DNA of 64,000 nucleotides from NCBI RefSeq assembly GCF_013200955.2, contig NZ_CP053697.2, positions 434,001 through 498,000 of the forward strand. Direction: 5' to 3'. How positions within the stretch are numbered: position 1 is the first letter of the stretch; each line of letters opens with the position of its first letter. The position numbers were made by a program, and so were the translations under genes. The notes below the pieces were generated by a model, which saw only the letters and a program-made list of their open reading frames with translations, was not told where the DNA came from and made no database searches. Origin of the DNA: Pseudomonas campi (GTDB lineage Bacteria; Pseudomonadota; Gammaproteobacteria; Pseudomonadales; Pseudomonadaceae). Shown here piece by piece: positions 45,610-54,439 of this stretch.

Positions 45610-45635
45610 GGCGGACCTTCGTAGGCGTGCGAGTC

Positions 45636-46529
45636 TCAGGCAAAGACTGCCAGCAGGTCCTCGACCAGCGCCTGCTGCGCTTCGCTGGGCTGGCGACCGC
45701 GGTGCTGGGCCAGGCGGAATTCGACGCTGAAACCCTGCTGGTCGGGCTGCACGACCTGCAGCTGGCCACGCCCGACCCAGGGTGCGGCGATGTGCTCGGG
45801 CAGGTAGCCGATATGCGCGCCGGACAGGATAAAGGCCAGGGTGCCTTCCACCTGTTCGCAGCGCGCGCTGCTGCTGCCGGCCTGCCAGGGCTCGTCGTTG
45901 TCGAAGAAGCGGTAGGGGTGCAACACGCCGTCGCAGTGCGCCAGTTCCGCGGCCTCGACCTGCCCCCGGCCGAACAGCGGATGGCCGCGGCCGCAATACA
46001 GGTGCTGCTGCTCGACGAACAGCCGCTGGTAGTCCAGTGCGGTCTGTGCCCCGGAGAAATAGCCGATGGCCAGTTGCAGCTGGCCTTGCAGCAGGCGCCG
46101 TTCCAGTTCGGCCGGCACGGCGCTGAGCAGCTCGATCTGCACCGCCTGGTTGCGCCGGCGGAAACGCCCGATGGCCGCCGCGACCTGCTCCAGCACCTCG
46201 TCGGCCAGCGCCTCGGACAGGCCGATATGCAGCTCGCCGAGCAGCTTGTCGGCCATGCCCTGGGCCTCGCCCTTGAAGGTCTCGATGGCGCCGAACAGCT
46301 TGCGCGTGGCCGCCAGTACCTGCTCGCCCTTGGGCGTCAGGCGGAAACCGGCCTTGCCGCGCTCGCACAAGCGAAAGCCCAGGCGCGTCTCCAGCTTGGC
46401 CATTTGCGTGCTGATGGTCGATTGGCCGATCCCCAACTCGCCCTGGGCGGCACTGAAACCGCCGCTCTCCACCACGGTGACGAACAGGCGCAGCAGTTGC
46501 AGGTCGAGGTCGCGCAGTTGGCTGAGCAT
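45636..46529 (-). CDS. LysR family transcriptional regulator
   Basis: 297 residues with the LysR winged helix (LRLFVTVVESGGFSAAQGELGIGQSTIS) and the typical effector domain. It is divergent from the polyamine-binding protein gene and probably controls it. The ATG at 46529 is used; one at 46544 is also possible. Confidence 0.9.
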   Translation of the reverse strand: MLSQLRDLDLQLLRLFVTVVESGGFSAAQGELGIGQSTISTQMAKLETRLGFRLCERGKAGFRLTPKGEQVLAATRKLFGAIETFKGEAQGMADKLLGELHIGLSEALADEVLEQVAAAIGRFRRRNQAVQIELLSAVPAELERRLLQGQLQLAIGYFSGAQTALDYQRLFVEQQHLYCGRGHPLFGRGQVEAAELAHCDGVLHPYRFFDNDEPWQAGSSSARCEQVEGTLAFILSGAHIGYLPEHIAAPWVGRGQLQVVQPDQQGFSVEFRLAQHRGRQPSEAQQALVEDLLAVFA

Positions 46530-46615
46530 GGCGGTTCCAAACATCGATGAATAGCGATGCCAGAGTAGATCACTTCGTATTTATCGGAAGCAATGCCCGG
46601 CGCAGGATGCAGCCT

Positions 46616-46684
46616 GTAGGAGCCAGCCTGCTGGCGATCCAGCGCACACCAGGCGGCGGTGATCGCCAGCAAGCTGGCTCCTAC
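46616..46684. repeat. Palindromic repeat, gtaggagccagc family
   Basis: gtaggagccagcctgctggcgatc and its complement gatcgccagcaagctggctcctac, 69 bases; same family as 30318. It lies between the divergent LysR and binding-protein genes, so it is also in a potential regulatory region. Confidence 0.9.
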
Positions 46685-46722
46685 GGAAGTCGCGCTCAGT
46701 CAGTCCAACGAGGTTGTCCACC

Positions 46723-47796
46723 ATGCGTCTTGCTGCAAGCTTGTTCATGCTCGCCTTCGCCCTGCCGCTGCAGGCCGAGGAAAAGGTCCTCAACCTGTAC
46801 AACTGGGCCGACTACGTGGCGCCCGAGGCGCTCAAACGCTTCCAGGGCGAGACCGGTATCCGGGTCAAGTACGACACCTTCGACAGCGCCGAGGTGCTGG
46901 ACGCCAAGCTGCTCACTGGCGGCAGCGGCTACGACGTCGTGTTTCCCGCCTCCAGCGGCCTGGGCCGGGCGATCCAGGCCAAGGCTGTGCAACCGGTCGG
47001 CAGCCTGAGCAACGCCGGCAACCTCGACCCGGAGATGCTCGCCAAGCTGGCCTTCATTGATCCGGGCAACCGTTTCGGCGTGCCCTACACCTGGGGTACC
47101 GTCGGCCTGGGCATCAACCGCCAGGCCGTGGAGCAGCGCCTGCCCGGTGTGGCGCTGGACAGCCTCGACCTGCTGTTCAAGCCCGAATACGCCGGCAAGC
47201 TCAAGGACTGCGGCGTCGCCGTGCTCGACTCGCCGCAGGAAGTGGTGGCCATCGCCCTCAACTACCTGGGCAAGAAGCCCTACGGCGGTAATCCGGATGA
47301 CCTGCAGGCGGTCAAGGCGCTGCTCGCCGCGCTGCAGCCCAACCTGCGCTACGTAGCCTCGGCGAAACACATCGACGACCTGGCCAAGGGCGAGATCTGC
47401 CTGGCGCTGACCTACACCGGCGACGCCGGCATGGCCGCCGCCCGCGCCGCCGAAGCCAAGCAGCCGTTCGAGGTGCTCTACCGCATTCCTCGCGAAGGCA
47501 CGCTGATCTGGTTCGACACCATGGCCATCCCGGTGGATGCGCCGCACCCCGAGGCGGCGCGGTCCTTCATCGACTACATGCTCAAGCCCGAGGCCATCGC
47601 CGAGCTGACCAACGCGCTGTACTTCGCCAACGCTAACCGCGCGGCCACCCCGTTGCTGGACGCGGCGGTGAGCGGCGACCCGGACATCTACCCGCCACGG
47701 GTGGTGCGCGAAAAACTGTTCGCCGAGCAGATCCTGCCGCTGCGCGCCCAGCGCGAACGTACCCGGCTTTGGGCCAGCTTTCGCACCCAGTACTGA
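46723..47796 (+). CDS. Polyamine ABC transporter substrate-binding protein (PotF/SpuD-like)
   Basis: 357 residues with a signal peptide ending LQA-EE. The mature start KVLNLYNWADYVAPE and the FDTM..PVDAPHPEAA section are those of spermidine/putrescine binding proteins. The ATG is preceded by cgagg; a TTG nine bases upstream is unlikely. No permease genes are adjacent, so it may supply another transporter or a sensor. It is followed by agmatinase, another polyamine gene. Confidence 0.87.
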   Translation: MRLAASLFMLAFALPLQAEEKVLNLYNWADYVAPEALKRFQGETGIRVKYDTFDSAEVLDAKLLTGGSGYDVVFPASSGLGRAIQAKAVQPVGSLSNAGNLDPEMLAKLAFIDPGNRFGVPYTWGTVGLGINRQAVEQRLPGVALDSLDLLFKPEYAGKLKDCGVAVLDSPQEVVAIALNYLGKKPYGGNPDDLQAVKALLAALQPNLRYVASAKHIDDLAKGEICLALTYTGDAGMAAARAAEAKQPFEVLYRIPREGTLIWFDTMAIPVDAPHPEAARSFIDYMLKPEAIAELTNALYFANANRAATPLLDAAVSGDPDIYPPRVVREKLFAEQILPLRAQRERTRLWASFRTQY

Positions 47797-47812
47797 GCCC
47801 GACCCGGACCGC

Positions 47813-47877
47813 GTAGGAGCGAGCTCTGCTCGCGAAGCTTCTGCATGACCGACTTCGCGAGCAGAGCTCGCTCCTAC
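47813..47877. repeat. Palindromic repeat, gtaggagcgagc variant
   Basis: gtaggagcgagctctgctcgcgaag and its complement cttcgcgagcagagctcgctcctac. It sits between the binding-protein and agmatinase genes. Confidence 0.85.
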
Positions 47878-47914
47878 AGAGAACCCCCTGTCTTTACCCA
47901 CCGAGAACCCAACC

Positions 47915-48874
47915 ATGGAACAAGCCTTCGACAACGACCTGGCCATCACCCGTGACAGCCTCTACGGCACCGTCGCCGAGCCGACCTACGCCGGCATCAC
48001 CAGCTTCATGCGCCGCCGCTATACCCGCGATCTGCGCGGGGTGGACCTGGTGGTCAGCGGCGTGCCGTTCGACACCGCCACCAGCAACCGCCCCGGCAGC
48101 CGCTTCGGTCCGCGTGCGATTCGCGCCGCCTCGATCCAGTCGGCCTGGGAGCGCCACTATCCCTGGGAGTTCGACCCGTTCGATGTACTGGCCTGTATCG
48201 ACTACGGCGACTGCAACTTCGACCACGGCACCCCGCAGGACACCCCGGCGGTGATCGAGGCGCATGCCGACAAGATCCTCGCGGCCGGCTGCGCCATGCT
48301 CACCCTGGGCGGCGATCACTTCATCAGCTACCCGCTGCTCAAGGCCCATGCCAGGAAACACGGCCCGCTGGCGCTGATCCACTTCGACGCGCACAGCGAC
48401 ACCTGGCCGGACGAAGAGGGCGCGCGCATCGACCACGGCACCATGTTCTACCACGCGGCCAAGGAGGGCCTGGTCGACCCGGCGCGCTCGGTGCAGGTCG
48501 GCTTGCGCACCACCAATGACGACGTGATGGGCTTCCAGGTGCTGGATGCACGGCAGGTCAATCGCAGCACGCCGGAGCAGATCGCCGAGCTGATCCGCGC
48601 CCGCGTCGGTGACCAGCCGGTGTACCTGACCTTCGACATCGACTGCCTCGACCCGGCCTTCGCCCCCGGCACCGGCACCCCGGTGTGTGGCGGCCTCTCC
48701 AGCCATCAGGCCCTGGAAATCCTGCGCGGCCTGCGCGGCATCAACCTGGTCGGCATGGACGTGGTGGAAGTGGCGCCGCCCTACGACAACGCCGAAGTCA
48801 CTGCCCTGGTCGGCGCCACCCTGGCCATGGAGATGATCTGCCTGTACGCGGCGCGGCTTAAGCTGGGGGGCTAA
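47915..48874 (+). CDS. speB: Agmatinase SpeB-like ureohydrolase
   Basis: 319 residues of the arginase fold. The metal-binding motifs are GGDHF, HFDAHSDT and TFDIDCLDPAFAPG. The sequence tracks E. coli SpeB closely throughout (for example the VPFDTATSNRPGSRFGP and EVAPPYDNAEVTALVGATLA regions), so agmatine to putrescine and urea is the likely reaction. The neighbouring polyamine binding protein and two LysR genes fit. Guanidinobutyrase activity, seen in related Pseudomonas enzymes, is an alternative. Confidence 0.88.
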   Translation: MEQAFDNDLAITRDSLYGTVAEPTYAGITSFMRRRYTRDLRGVDLVVSGVPFDTATSNRPGSRFGPRAIRAASIQSAWERHYPWEFDPFDVLACIDYGDCNFDHGTPQDTPAVIEAHADKILAAGCAMLTLGGDHFISYPLLKAHARKHGPLALIHFDAHSDTWPDEEGARIDHGTMFYHAAKEGLVDPARSVQVGLRTTNDDVMGFQVLDARQVNRSTPEQIAELIRARVGDQPVYLTFDIDCLDPAFAPGTGTPVCGGLSSHQALEILRGLRGINLVGMDVVEVAPPYDNAEVTALVGATLAMEMICLYAARLKLGG

Positions 48875-48876
48875 CC

Positions 48877-48963
48877 CGTAGGGTGGAAATCGCGGTTTAT
48901 TTCCGCCATTGGCGTTCGGCTCGGCTGCCAGTGGTGGACCGGTGAAGCGCGGTCCACCCTACG
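48877..48963. repeat. Intergenic palindromic repeat, gtagggtgga family
   Basis: cgtagggtggaaatcgcggtttatttccgcc and a second arm ending gcggtccaccctacg. It lies right after the agmatinase stop. Confidence 0.75.
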
Positions 48964-49065
48964 ATCCCAGGCGACAACTCGGGGTTATCTCGGGCGCGCA
49001 AAATGCTCCTTGGGAGGGGCAGCAGCCGGGATGTTGGGCTTCGTTGCTGCGCCCTGCACCCGATC

Positions 49066-49971
49066 CTACGCCGGCTTTGTCTGACCATCCTGCGCGCAGA
49101 TGATCTGCTGCAACTGCTCGGCCGCCGGCGACAGGCTGTGTCCGGCGCGGCTGACGATGCCATAGGCCGAGCGGGCCAGGGCCGGGTCGCCGGCCAGGCG
49201 CAGGGTGACCAGGCGTCCGGCCTGGACATCGGCGGCCACCACATCCCAGGGCGCCAGGCTGAGCACATCGCTGGTCGACACCAACTCCTTGAGCACCATG
49301 AAGTTGTCGCACTGGATGCTCAGCGGGTTTTCCCCATCGCCCAGACGCTGCAGCAGGCGGTCGACCTCCACCGGCATCTGCGTGCCGGCCAGGGGGAATT
49401 CATTCAGGTCGCCTGGCGACAGCGGCTGGCGCTGGCACAGCGGGTGCTGCGGGCGGCAGAACAGCACGCCGTGGTGGCTCTGCAGCGCCGTCACCTGCAG
49501 TTGGGGGTCGTCGTGGAACTCGCGGGTATCGGCGATGAACAGCTCGATCTCGTCGTTCAGCAGACGGCTGCGCAACTGCTGCCAGTTGTCGATCAGCAAT
49601 TGCACGCGCACCCGTGGGTGGCGCCCGGCGAACTGGCCGAGGGCCTGCGGCACCAGGCGCGCGGCAGGGTAGGGGCCGGCGCCCAGGCGCAGCTCGCCGC
49701 TGCTCAGATTGCCCAGCTGGCTCACTGCATTGCTCAGCGCCCGGCTGCCGGCGAGCAGGCGGCGGGCATGCTCCAGCACCAGTTCACCGTGGGCGGTGAG
49801 GCTGATGCCGCGGCTGTGGCGGTCGACCAGGTTGCAACCGAGGCTGCTTTCCAGCGCCTGGATGCTGCGGCTCAGCGCCGGTTGACTGAGGTGCACGGCC
49901 TCGGCGGCACGGGCGAAGTGGCCGTGCTCGGCGAGGGCGACAAAGTGGCGGAGCTGGCGAAGGTCATTCAT
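49066..49971 (-). CDS. LysR family regulator, probably of the alkylsulfatase gene
   Basis: 301 residues, with the HTH LRHFVALAEHGHFARAAEAVHLSQPALSRSIQ and a LysR effector domain. It is divergent from the sulfatase-like gene with 97 bases between, where ttgcat motifs repeat. In P. aeruginosa the LysR protein SdsB1 activates sdsA1 in a related layout; this gene may play the same role. Confidence 0.88.
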   Translation of the reverse strand: MNDLRQLRHFVALAEHGHFARAAEAVHLSQPALSRSIQALESSLGCNLVDRHSRGISLTAHGELVLEHARRLLAGSRALSNAVSQLGNLSSGELRLGAGPYPAARLVPQALGQFAGRHPRVRVQLLIDNWQQLRSRLLNDEIELFIADTREFHDDPQLQVTALQSHHGVLFCRPQHPLCQRQPLSPGDLNEFPLAGTQMPVEVDRLLQRLGDGENPLSIQCDNFMVLKELVSTSDVLSLAPWDVVAADVQAGRLVTLRLAGDPALARSAYGIVSRAGHSLSPAAEQLQQIICAQDGQTKPA

Positions 49972-50068
49972 GCATGATTTGCATCGTTAGTTGATTTGGA
50001 ATGCATTGGAATTATTGGCTTGCATTGGCCAATCTGCCAGCACTGCCCACCACAATGAGCGTCTGCGC

Positions 50069-51856
50069 ATGTTTTCACGCAACCGAACTGCCGCCGTGCT
50101 GCTGAGCCTGGCGTTACCCCTGGCCGGCCATGCCGCCCTGCCCGAAGAACAGATTGCCGCCTCGATCCACCCGGAGCTGGCCGAGCACAGCAAGCATTTC
50201 GTGCAGAAGGTCTACCAGGTGGCGGACAACGTCTATTCCGCCGTCGGCTGGCAGCTGGGCAACGTGGCGATGATCGAGGCGCCGGAAGGGCTGATCATCG
50301 TCGACACCGGCGAGGCGGTCAGCGAGTCGCGCAAGATCATGGCCGAGTTTCGCAAGATCAGCGACAAGCCAGTCAAGGCCGTGGTCTACACCCACTTCCA
50401 CCCGGACCATATCAACGGCGTGAAGGCCTTCGTCACGGAGGAGCAGGTGCGCAGCGGCGAGGTACAGATCATCGCCCATGAAACCCTGCTGGCCAACGTG
50501 GTGGCCCAGGGTGCGCTGGTCGGGCCGATTCTCTCGGTGCGTTCCGGCTACAGCTTCGGTGCCGGGCTGCCGGACAGTGACCACGAGCAGATGAACGCCG
50601 GCATCGGCCCGCTGGCCAAGGTCGAGGCCTCGACCTTTATTGCGCCGACCCTGACCTTCAAGGACAAGCTCGACACCCGCATCGCCGGCCTGGATCTGCA
50701 GTTCCTGCATGTGCCCAGCGAGGCTCCCGACGAGATCACCGTCTACCTGCCGGCTAACCGCGTGCTGATCAGCGCCGAGGTGGAGCAGGGGCCGACTCTG
50801 CCGAATATTCACACCCTGCGCGGCACCAAGTTCCGTGACCCGGTGGTGTGGGTCGAGAGCCTGGACAAGCTGCGCGCTTATCAAGCCGAGCATATGGTGC
50901 CGCTGCACGGCCGTCCGGTCAGCGGTCAGGCGCAGGTCGAAGAAGTGCTGCGCATGACCCGCGACGGCATCGCCTATATCCACGACCAGAGCGTGCGCTG
51001 GATGAACAAGGGCCTGACCCCGGACGAGCTGGTCGAGAAGGTCAAACTGCCACCGCATCTGGCCGGCTATACGCCCTATCTGCGCGAGTACTACGGCACG
51101 GTGAAGCACAGCGTGCGGCAGATCTACAACGGCTACCTGGGCTGGTTCCAGGGCGACCCGGTGGCGCTCGACCCGCTGCCGCCGAAGCAGAAAGCCGAAC
51201 GGCTGATCGCCCTGATGGGCGGGCATGACAAGGTACTGCTGGCCGCCGGCGAGGCCTATCTTAAGGGCGAACACCAGTGGGCCGCGGAGCTGGCCAGCTA
51301 TGTCATCAGCCTGGACAACGAGGATCAACTGGCCCGCGACATCAAGGCGCGCAGCTTCCGCAAGCTCGGCTACGCCAGCATGAACATCAACTGGCGCAAC
51401 TGGTACCTGATGAGCGCCATGGAGCTGGAGGGCAAGTTCGACGGTGACGAGGTGCAGCAGCTGGCCCAGGACATGCGCAGTGCATTTCTCTCCCCGGACA
51501 TGCTGAAGAACTTCCCGGCGCGGGTCTTCCTGCAGAACTGGATCACCCGCATCGATCCGGACCAAGCCAATGATGTGCAACTGACCCTGGGCTTCAGCTT
51601 CCCGGATATCGGCGAGGAGTGGGCGCTGGAAGTGCGCCGTGGCGTGGTGCAGTTGCACCAGGGCATTCCCGTGGGCACCACGCTCAAGCTGACCCTCGAC
51701 AAGAGCTACCTGGACACCGTGATGAGCGGCGAGAACGGCCTGCTCAAGGGCGCGCTGCTGGGCGATGTAAAGGTCGATGGCGACCTGCTGGAGATCAAGA
51801 CCTTCCTCGGCTGCTTCGACTTCGAGGATGCGCCGATCGCTTTGACGCTGCGCTAA
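50069..51856 (+). CDS. Alkylsulfatase SdsA family (metallo-beta-lactamase fold)
   Basis: 595 residues with a signal peptide ending GHA-AL. The metal site THFHPDHINGVKA fits the THxHxDH motif of class III alkylsulfatases, followed by a dimerisation region and a C-terminal SCP2-like domain (from about 480). These enzymes cleave sodium dodecyl sulfate and related esters. It is a little shorter than SdsA1 (658). The ATG at 50069 gives the signal peptide; its ribosome site is weak. Confidence 0.88.
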   Translation: MFSRNRTAAVLLSLALPLAGHAALPEEQIAASIHPELAEHSKHFVQKVYQVADNVYSAVGWQLGNVAMIEAPEGLIIVDTGEAVSESRKIMAEFRKISDKPVKAVVYTHFHPDHINGVKAFVTEEQVRSGEVQIIAHETLLANVVAQGALVGPILSVRSGYSFGAGLPDSDHEQMNAGIGPLAKVEASTFIAPTLTFKDKLDTRIAGLDLQFLHVPSEAPDEITVYLPANRVLISAEVEQGPTLPNIHTLRGTKFRDPVVWVESLDKLRAYQAEHMVPLHGRPVSGQAQVEEVLRMTRDGIAYIHDQSVRWMNKGLTPDELVEKVKLPPHLAGYTPYLREYYGTVKHSVRQIYNGYLGWFQGDPVALDPLPPKQKAERLIALMGGHDKVLLAAGEAYLKGEHQWAAELASYVISLDNEDQLARDIKARSFRKLGYASMNINWRNWYLMSAMELEGKFDGDEVQQLAQDMRSAFLSPDMLKNFPARVFLQNWITRIDPDQANDVQLTLGFSFPDIGEEWALEVRRGVVQLHQGIPVGTTLKLTLDKSYLDTVMSGENGLLKGALLGDVKVDGDLLEIKTFLGCFDFEDAPIALTLR

Positions 51857-51991
51857 GGCGTTGTTACCGGCGGCCGCTCCGTGCCGCCGGGACTGGTTCA
51901 CATCTTCCTGGCCGCGCTGGACGGCGCGGTTGACCGGCGCTGGCGCAGCCTTTGTAATGCCCGGCCTGCTGACTGCAAACACGGAAGTTTT

Positions 51992-52789
51992 ATGTCTGAC
52001 GCCGATACCCTCGCGGCTCCTGCGCCCGTTGCCTTCCCTGACGCCGTTCCGGCGCTTGCCCGCCGGCAGAAGCGTGCCAGCCTGCTGACCCTCAGCCTGA
52101 TGGGCGTGGCGCCGCTGGCGATTCTCATGTGGGACCCGCTGTACCGTGATGTGCGGGTCTTCCCCAGCGTGGCGCTGTGCGACAGTGACAGCCCGCTGTC
52201 GGCCGAGCAGTGCCAGAAGCTGTATAACGAGGCCCTGCGGCGCAATGCGCAGATCGCGCCCAGCTTCGTCAATTTCACCGCCTGCGAGGGCGATTTCCTG
52301 CGCATCAGCCCAAGCTGCAAGGACGGCACCTGGTGCGAGCCGCAAGCCGTGCAGAACTGTGCGCTGGGCGATGATGGCCTGGCCCGGCCGAACCCGGCGG
52401 CCTTCCTGGTCAGCGAGTCGCTGCTCGAACGTCTGCGCCAGGGCGAGCAGCCGGCCCTGGCGGAGCTGGACATGGAGGAGCTGCAGCCGGTCTATGGCAT
52501 GAGCGAGGAGAACCTCGGTGGCGTCAGCAGCGGTTATACCTCCACCTATCACTACCCGAGCTATTACGGCGGCTTCAGCAATCGCAACTGGTACATGTTC
52601 ACCAGCCAGGGGCAGTACCTGGGCGACCAGAGCATCCGTCAATTGAATCTGCACACCAGCCATCTGCAGGCGGGCGCCGGCTACGCCCAGCATTTCCAGG
52701 CCAACGCGCTGCCTGCGCGGATGGGTGGCACGGCCCGCGGTGGCTTTGGCGCCTCGGCGCGCAGCAGCATGGCGCTGGCCACGGGGTGA
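51992..52789 (+). CDS. DUF1190 (YgiB-like) protein
   Basis: 265 residues. After one membrane segment (about 33-52) come the LCDSDSPLSAEQCQKLYNEAL section with paired Cys and a C-terminal ARGGFGASARSS, both typical of the E. coli YgiB family. The family works beside YgiC. Function is not established. The ATG is preceded by ggaag. It overlaps the next gene (GTGA). Confidence 0.82.
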   Translation: MSDADTLAAPAPVAFPDAVPALARRQKRASLLTLSLMGVAPLAILMWDPLYRDVRVFPSVALCDSDSPLSAEQCQKLYNEALRRNAQIAPSFVNFTACEGDFLRISPSCKDGTWCEPQAVQNCALGDDGLARPNPAAFLVSESLLERLRQGEQPALAELDMEELQPVYGMSEENLGGVSSGYTSTYHYPSYYGGFSNRNWYMFTSQGQYLGDQSIRQLNLHTSHLQAGAGYAQHFQANALPARMGGTARGGFGASARSSMALATG

Positions 52790-52794
52790 TTACG

Positions 52795-53670
52795 ATGCGA
52801 ATGCACCCTCGCTGGCTGCTGCTCTGTGCGTGCCTGGCCTGCTGCGGCACGCTGCGTGCGGAGAGCCTGGGAAAAAGCATCGGCGAGGCCGAAGCGCTGC
52901 TGGCCCAGTTGCAGAAACAGATTGCCGGCAAGCCCGAGTCGCTGCGGGTCAAGCTGCCCGCGCGTAATCAACACCACAGCCTCAAGGAGCTGGGTTTGCA
53001 CCCTCTCTGCCAGCCACCGGTGCTGGTGCGTGCAGCACCGCCGGTGCGGGCCATGAGTCAGTGCATGGGCATGCAGTTCAGTGGCGGCGGCATGACCCAG
53101 GTGCAGGCGGCAATTTTCTGGGATCACAGTGGCAGCGCCTGGCAGAGCGGGCGGGTGTTGCGCATGCAGGTCAATGACCTGCGGCGCATGCGTACTGAAC
53201 CGCTGGAAGATGTTGCCCTGGACAGCGAACAGGCCATGGTTCAGGGCATGGCACAAGCAACTGCGCAGGAGCTGCAGCAGCTCGACAGAGTCTGGCGCAG
53301 CCTGGTCGACACCCCACTCGAGGAGTGGCCCGGCTGGCAGGCTGGTATGCCCGAGGCCTGGCCCGAAGACCTGCTCGCCCTGCATCGCGACGGGCGCCTG
53401 CGCCTGAGTGGTTCGCGCCTGCGCGGGCTGCATGCCTGGCAGGCATGGTGGACGCCGCTGGCCAAGCCCGCGGCGGTGGAGGCTCTGGTGGGCGTCCCGT
53501 CACGCCTGGAAGGGGTGGTGCCGGCCTTGCAGCTGGCCGAGCTGCAACTGGGTGGGCGTCCCTTCGCCATGGTGCTGCTCCCCGCCAATCGCCAACCGAC
53601 GCAGGCACACGCCCTGTGGAGCGACCGCCAGTGGCAGTTGCTGATGGTCCGCCTGGATGCGAGGTCCTGA
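52795..53670 (+). CDS. Secreted protein of unknown function
   Basis: 291 residues with a signal peptide ending RA-ES (CACLACCGTL before it). No known domain was recognised. The ATG at 52795 has cggggtg upstream; a GTG at 52786 overlaps the DUF1190 stop. It is between ygiB-like and the next membrane gene, all transcribed together. Confidence 0.6.
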   Translation: MRMHPRWLLLCACLACCGTLRAESLGKSIGEAEALLAQLQKQIAGKPESLRVKLPARNQHHSLKELGLHPLCQPPVLVRAAPPVRAMSQCMGMQFSGGGMTQVQAAIFWDHSGSAWQSGRVLRMQVNDLRRMRTEPLEDVALDSEQAMVQGMAQATAQELQQLDRVWRSLVDTPLEEWPGWQAGMPEAWPEDLLALHRDGRLRLSGSRLRGLHAWQAWWTPLAKPAAVEALVGVPSRLEGVVPALQLAELQLGGRPFAMVLLPANRQPTQAHALWSDRQWQLLMVRLDARS

Positions 53671-53671
53671 G

Positions 53672-54439
53672 ATGAGTAGCCCCTTGGAAATGCCTGACGA
53701 GCTGTTCGACGAGCCGCCGGTGCGAGTCCTGCAGCGCGATGCGATCAGCCAGACCGTGCTGTTGCTGGGCAATCAGCAACTGCTGGCGCAGTTGCTCTGC
53801 CTGCTGACCCCGCTGTTGATCGGCGCGCTGCTGGCGGGGCAGCTGGCCCTTGAGTTCCGTCCCTGGCCGTTGGGCAACTTCGAGCTGACCCTGTTGGCCT
53901 GGGGGCTGTTGTGGTTGCTGTTCCTGGGTTACTGCCTGCTGGCGGGCGCCTACCCCAACACTTATCTGTTCAATCCCCGGCGCCAGTGGCTGCTGCACCT
54001 GAACAGCGGCGAGGCCATCGACCTGGCGGGCATTGTGCGATTGCAGCAGGCGCGGCAGGCGGCGGTCGATCCGCAGAGCGTCGCCGCGCATTCCCAGGAA
54101 AACCTGTTGCCGTGCAACGCCCAGGTGCTGGGCGAGCTGGACTGGGGGAAGCTGCAGGCCATCGACGTCTATCGACCGCTGACCCTGCGCGACTATCTGC
54201 GGCGCTTGTTCAGCCCGGAGGTGCTGGTGGCCAGCTCGGTGGTGGCCGAGACATTTCTGGTGACCTTCCTGATCATCAGCTTCGACCTGGTCGGCTTCCT
54301 GCTGGCGCACTTGGTGCTCGGCCTGGCTGCTCTGGCCTGCGGCCTGGCCGGTTATGCCTTGCAGCAACAGGTTGCGGCACGCTGCCAGGCCCTGCTCGGC
54401 GCTCGCTCAATCGAGGATGTAGTGCGGGACGAAGCGTGA
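53672..54439 (+). CDS. Membrane protein of unknown function in the ygiB-like unit
   Basis: 255 residues with four membrane helices (about 38-60, 70-90, 175-200 and 205-225). The ATG overlaps the stop of the gene before it and has gcgagg upstream. No family was recognised. The last 33 bases overlap the end of the convergent ygiC-like gene. Confidence 0.6.
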   Translation: MSSPLEMPDELFDEPPVRVLQRDAISQTVLLLGNQQLLAQLLCLLTPLLIGALLAGQLALEFRPWPLGNFELTLLAWGLLWLLFLGYCLLAGAYPNTYLFNPRRQWLLHLNSGEAIDLAGIVRLQQARQAAVDPQSVAAHSQENLLPCNAQVLGELDWGKLQAIDVYRPLTLRDYLRRLFSPEVLVASSVVAETFLVTFLIISFDLVGFLLAHLVLGLAALACGLAGYALQQQVAARCQALLGARSIEDVVRDEA

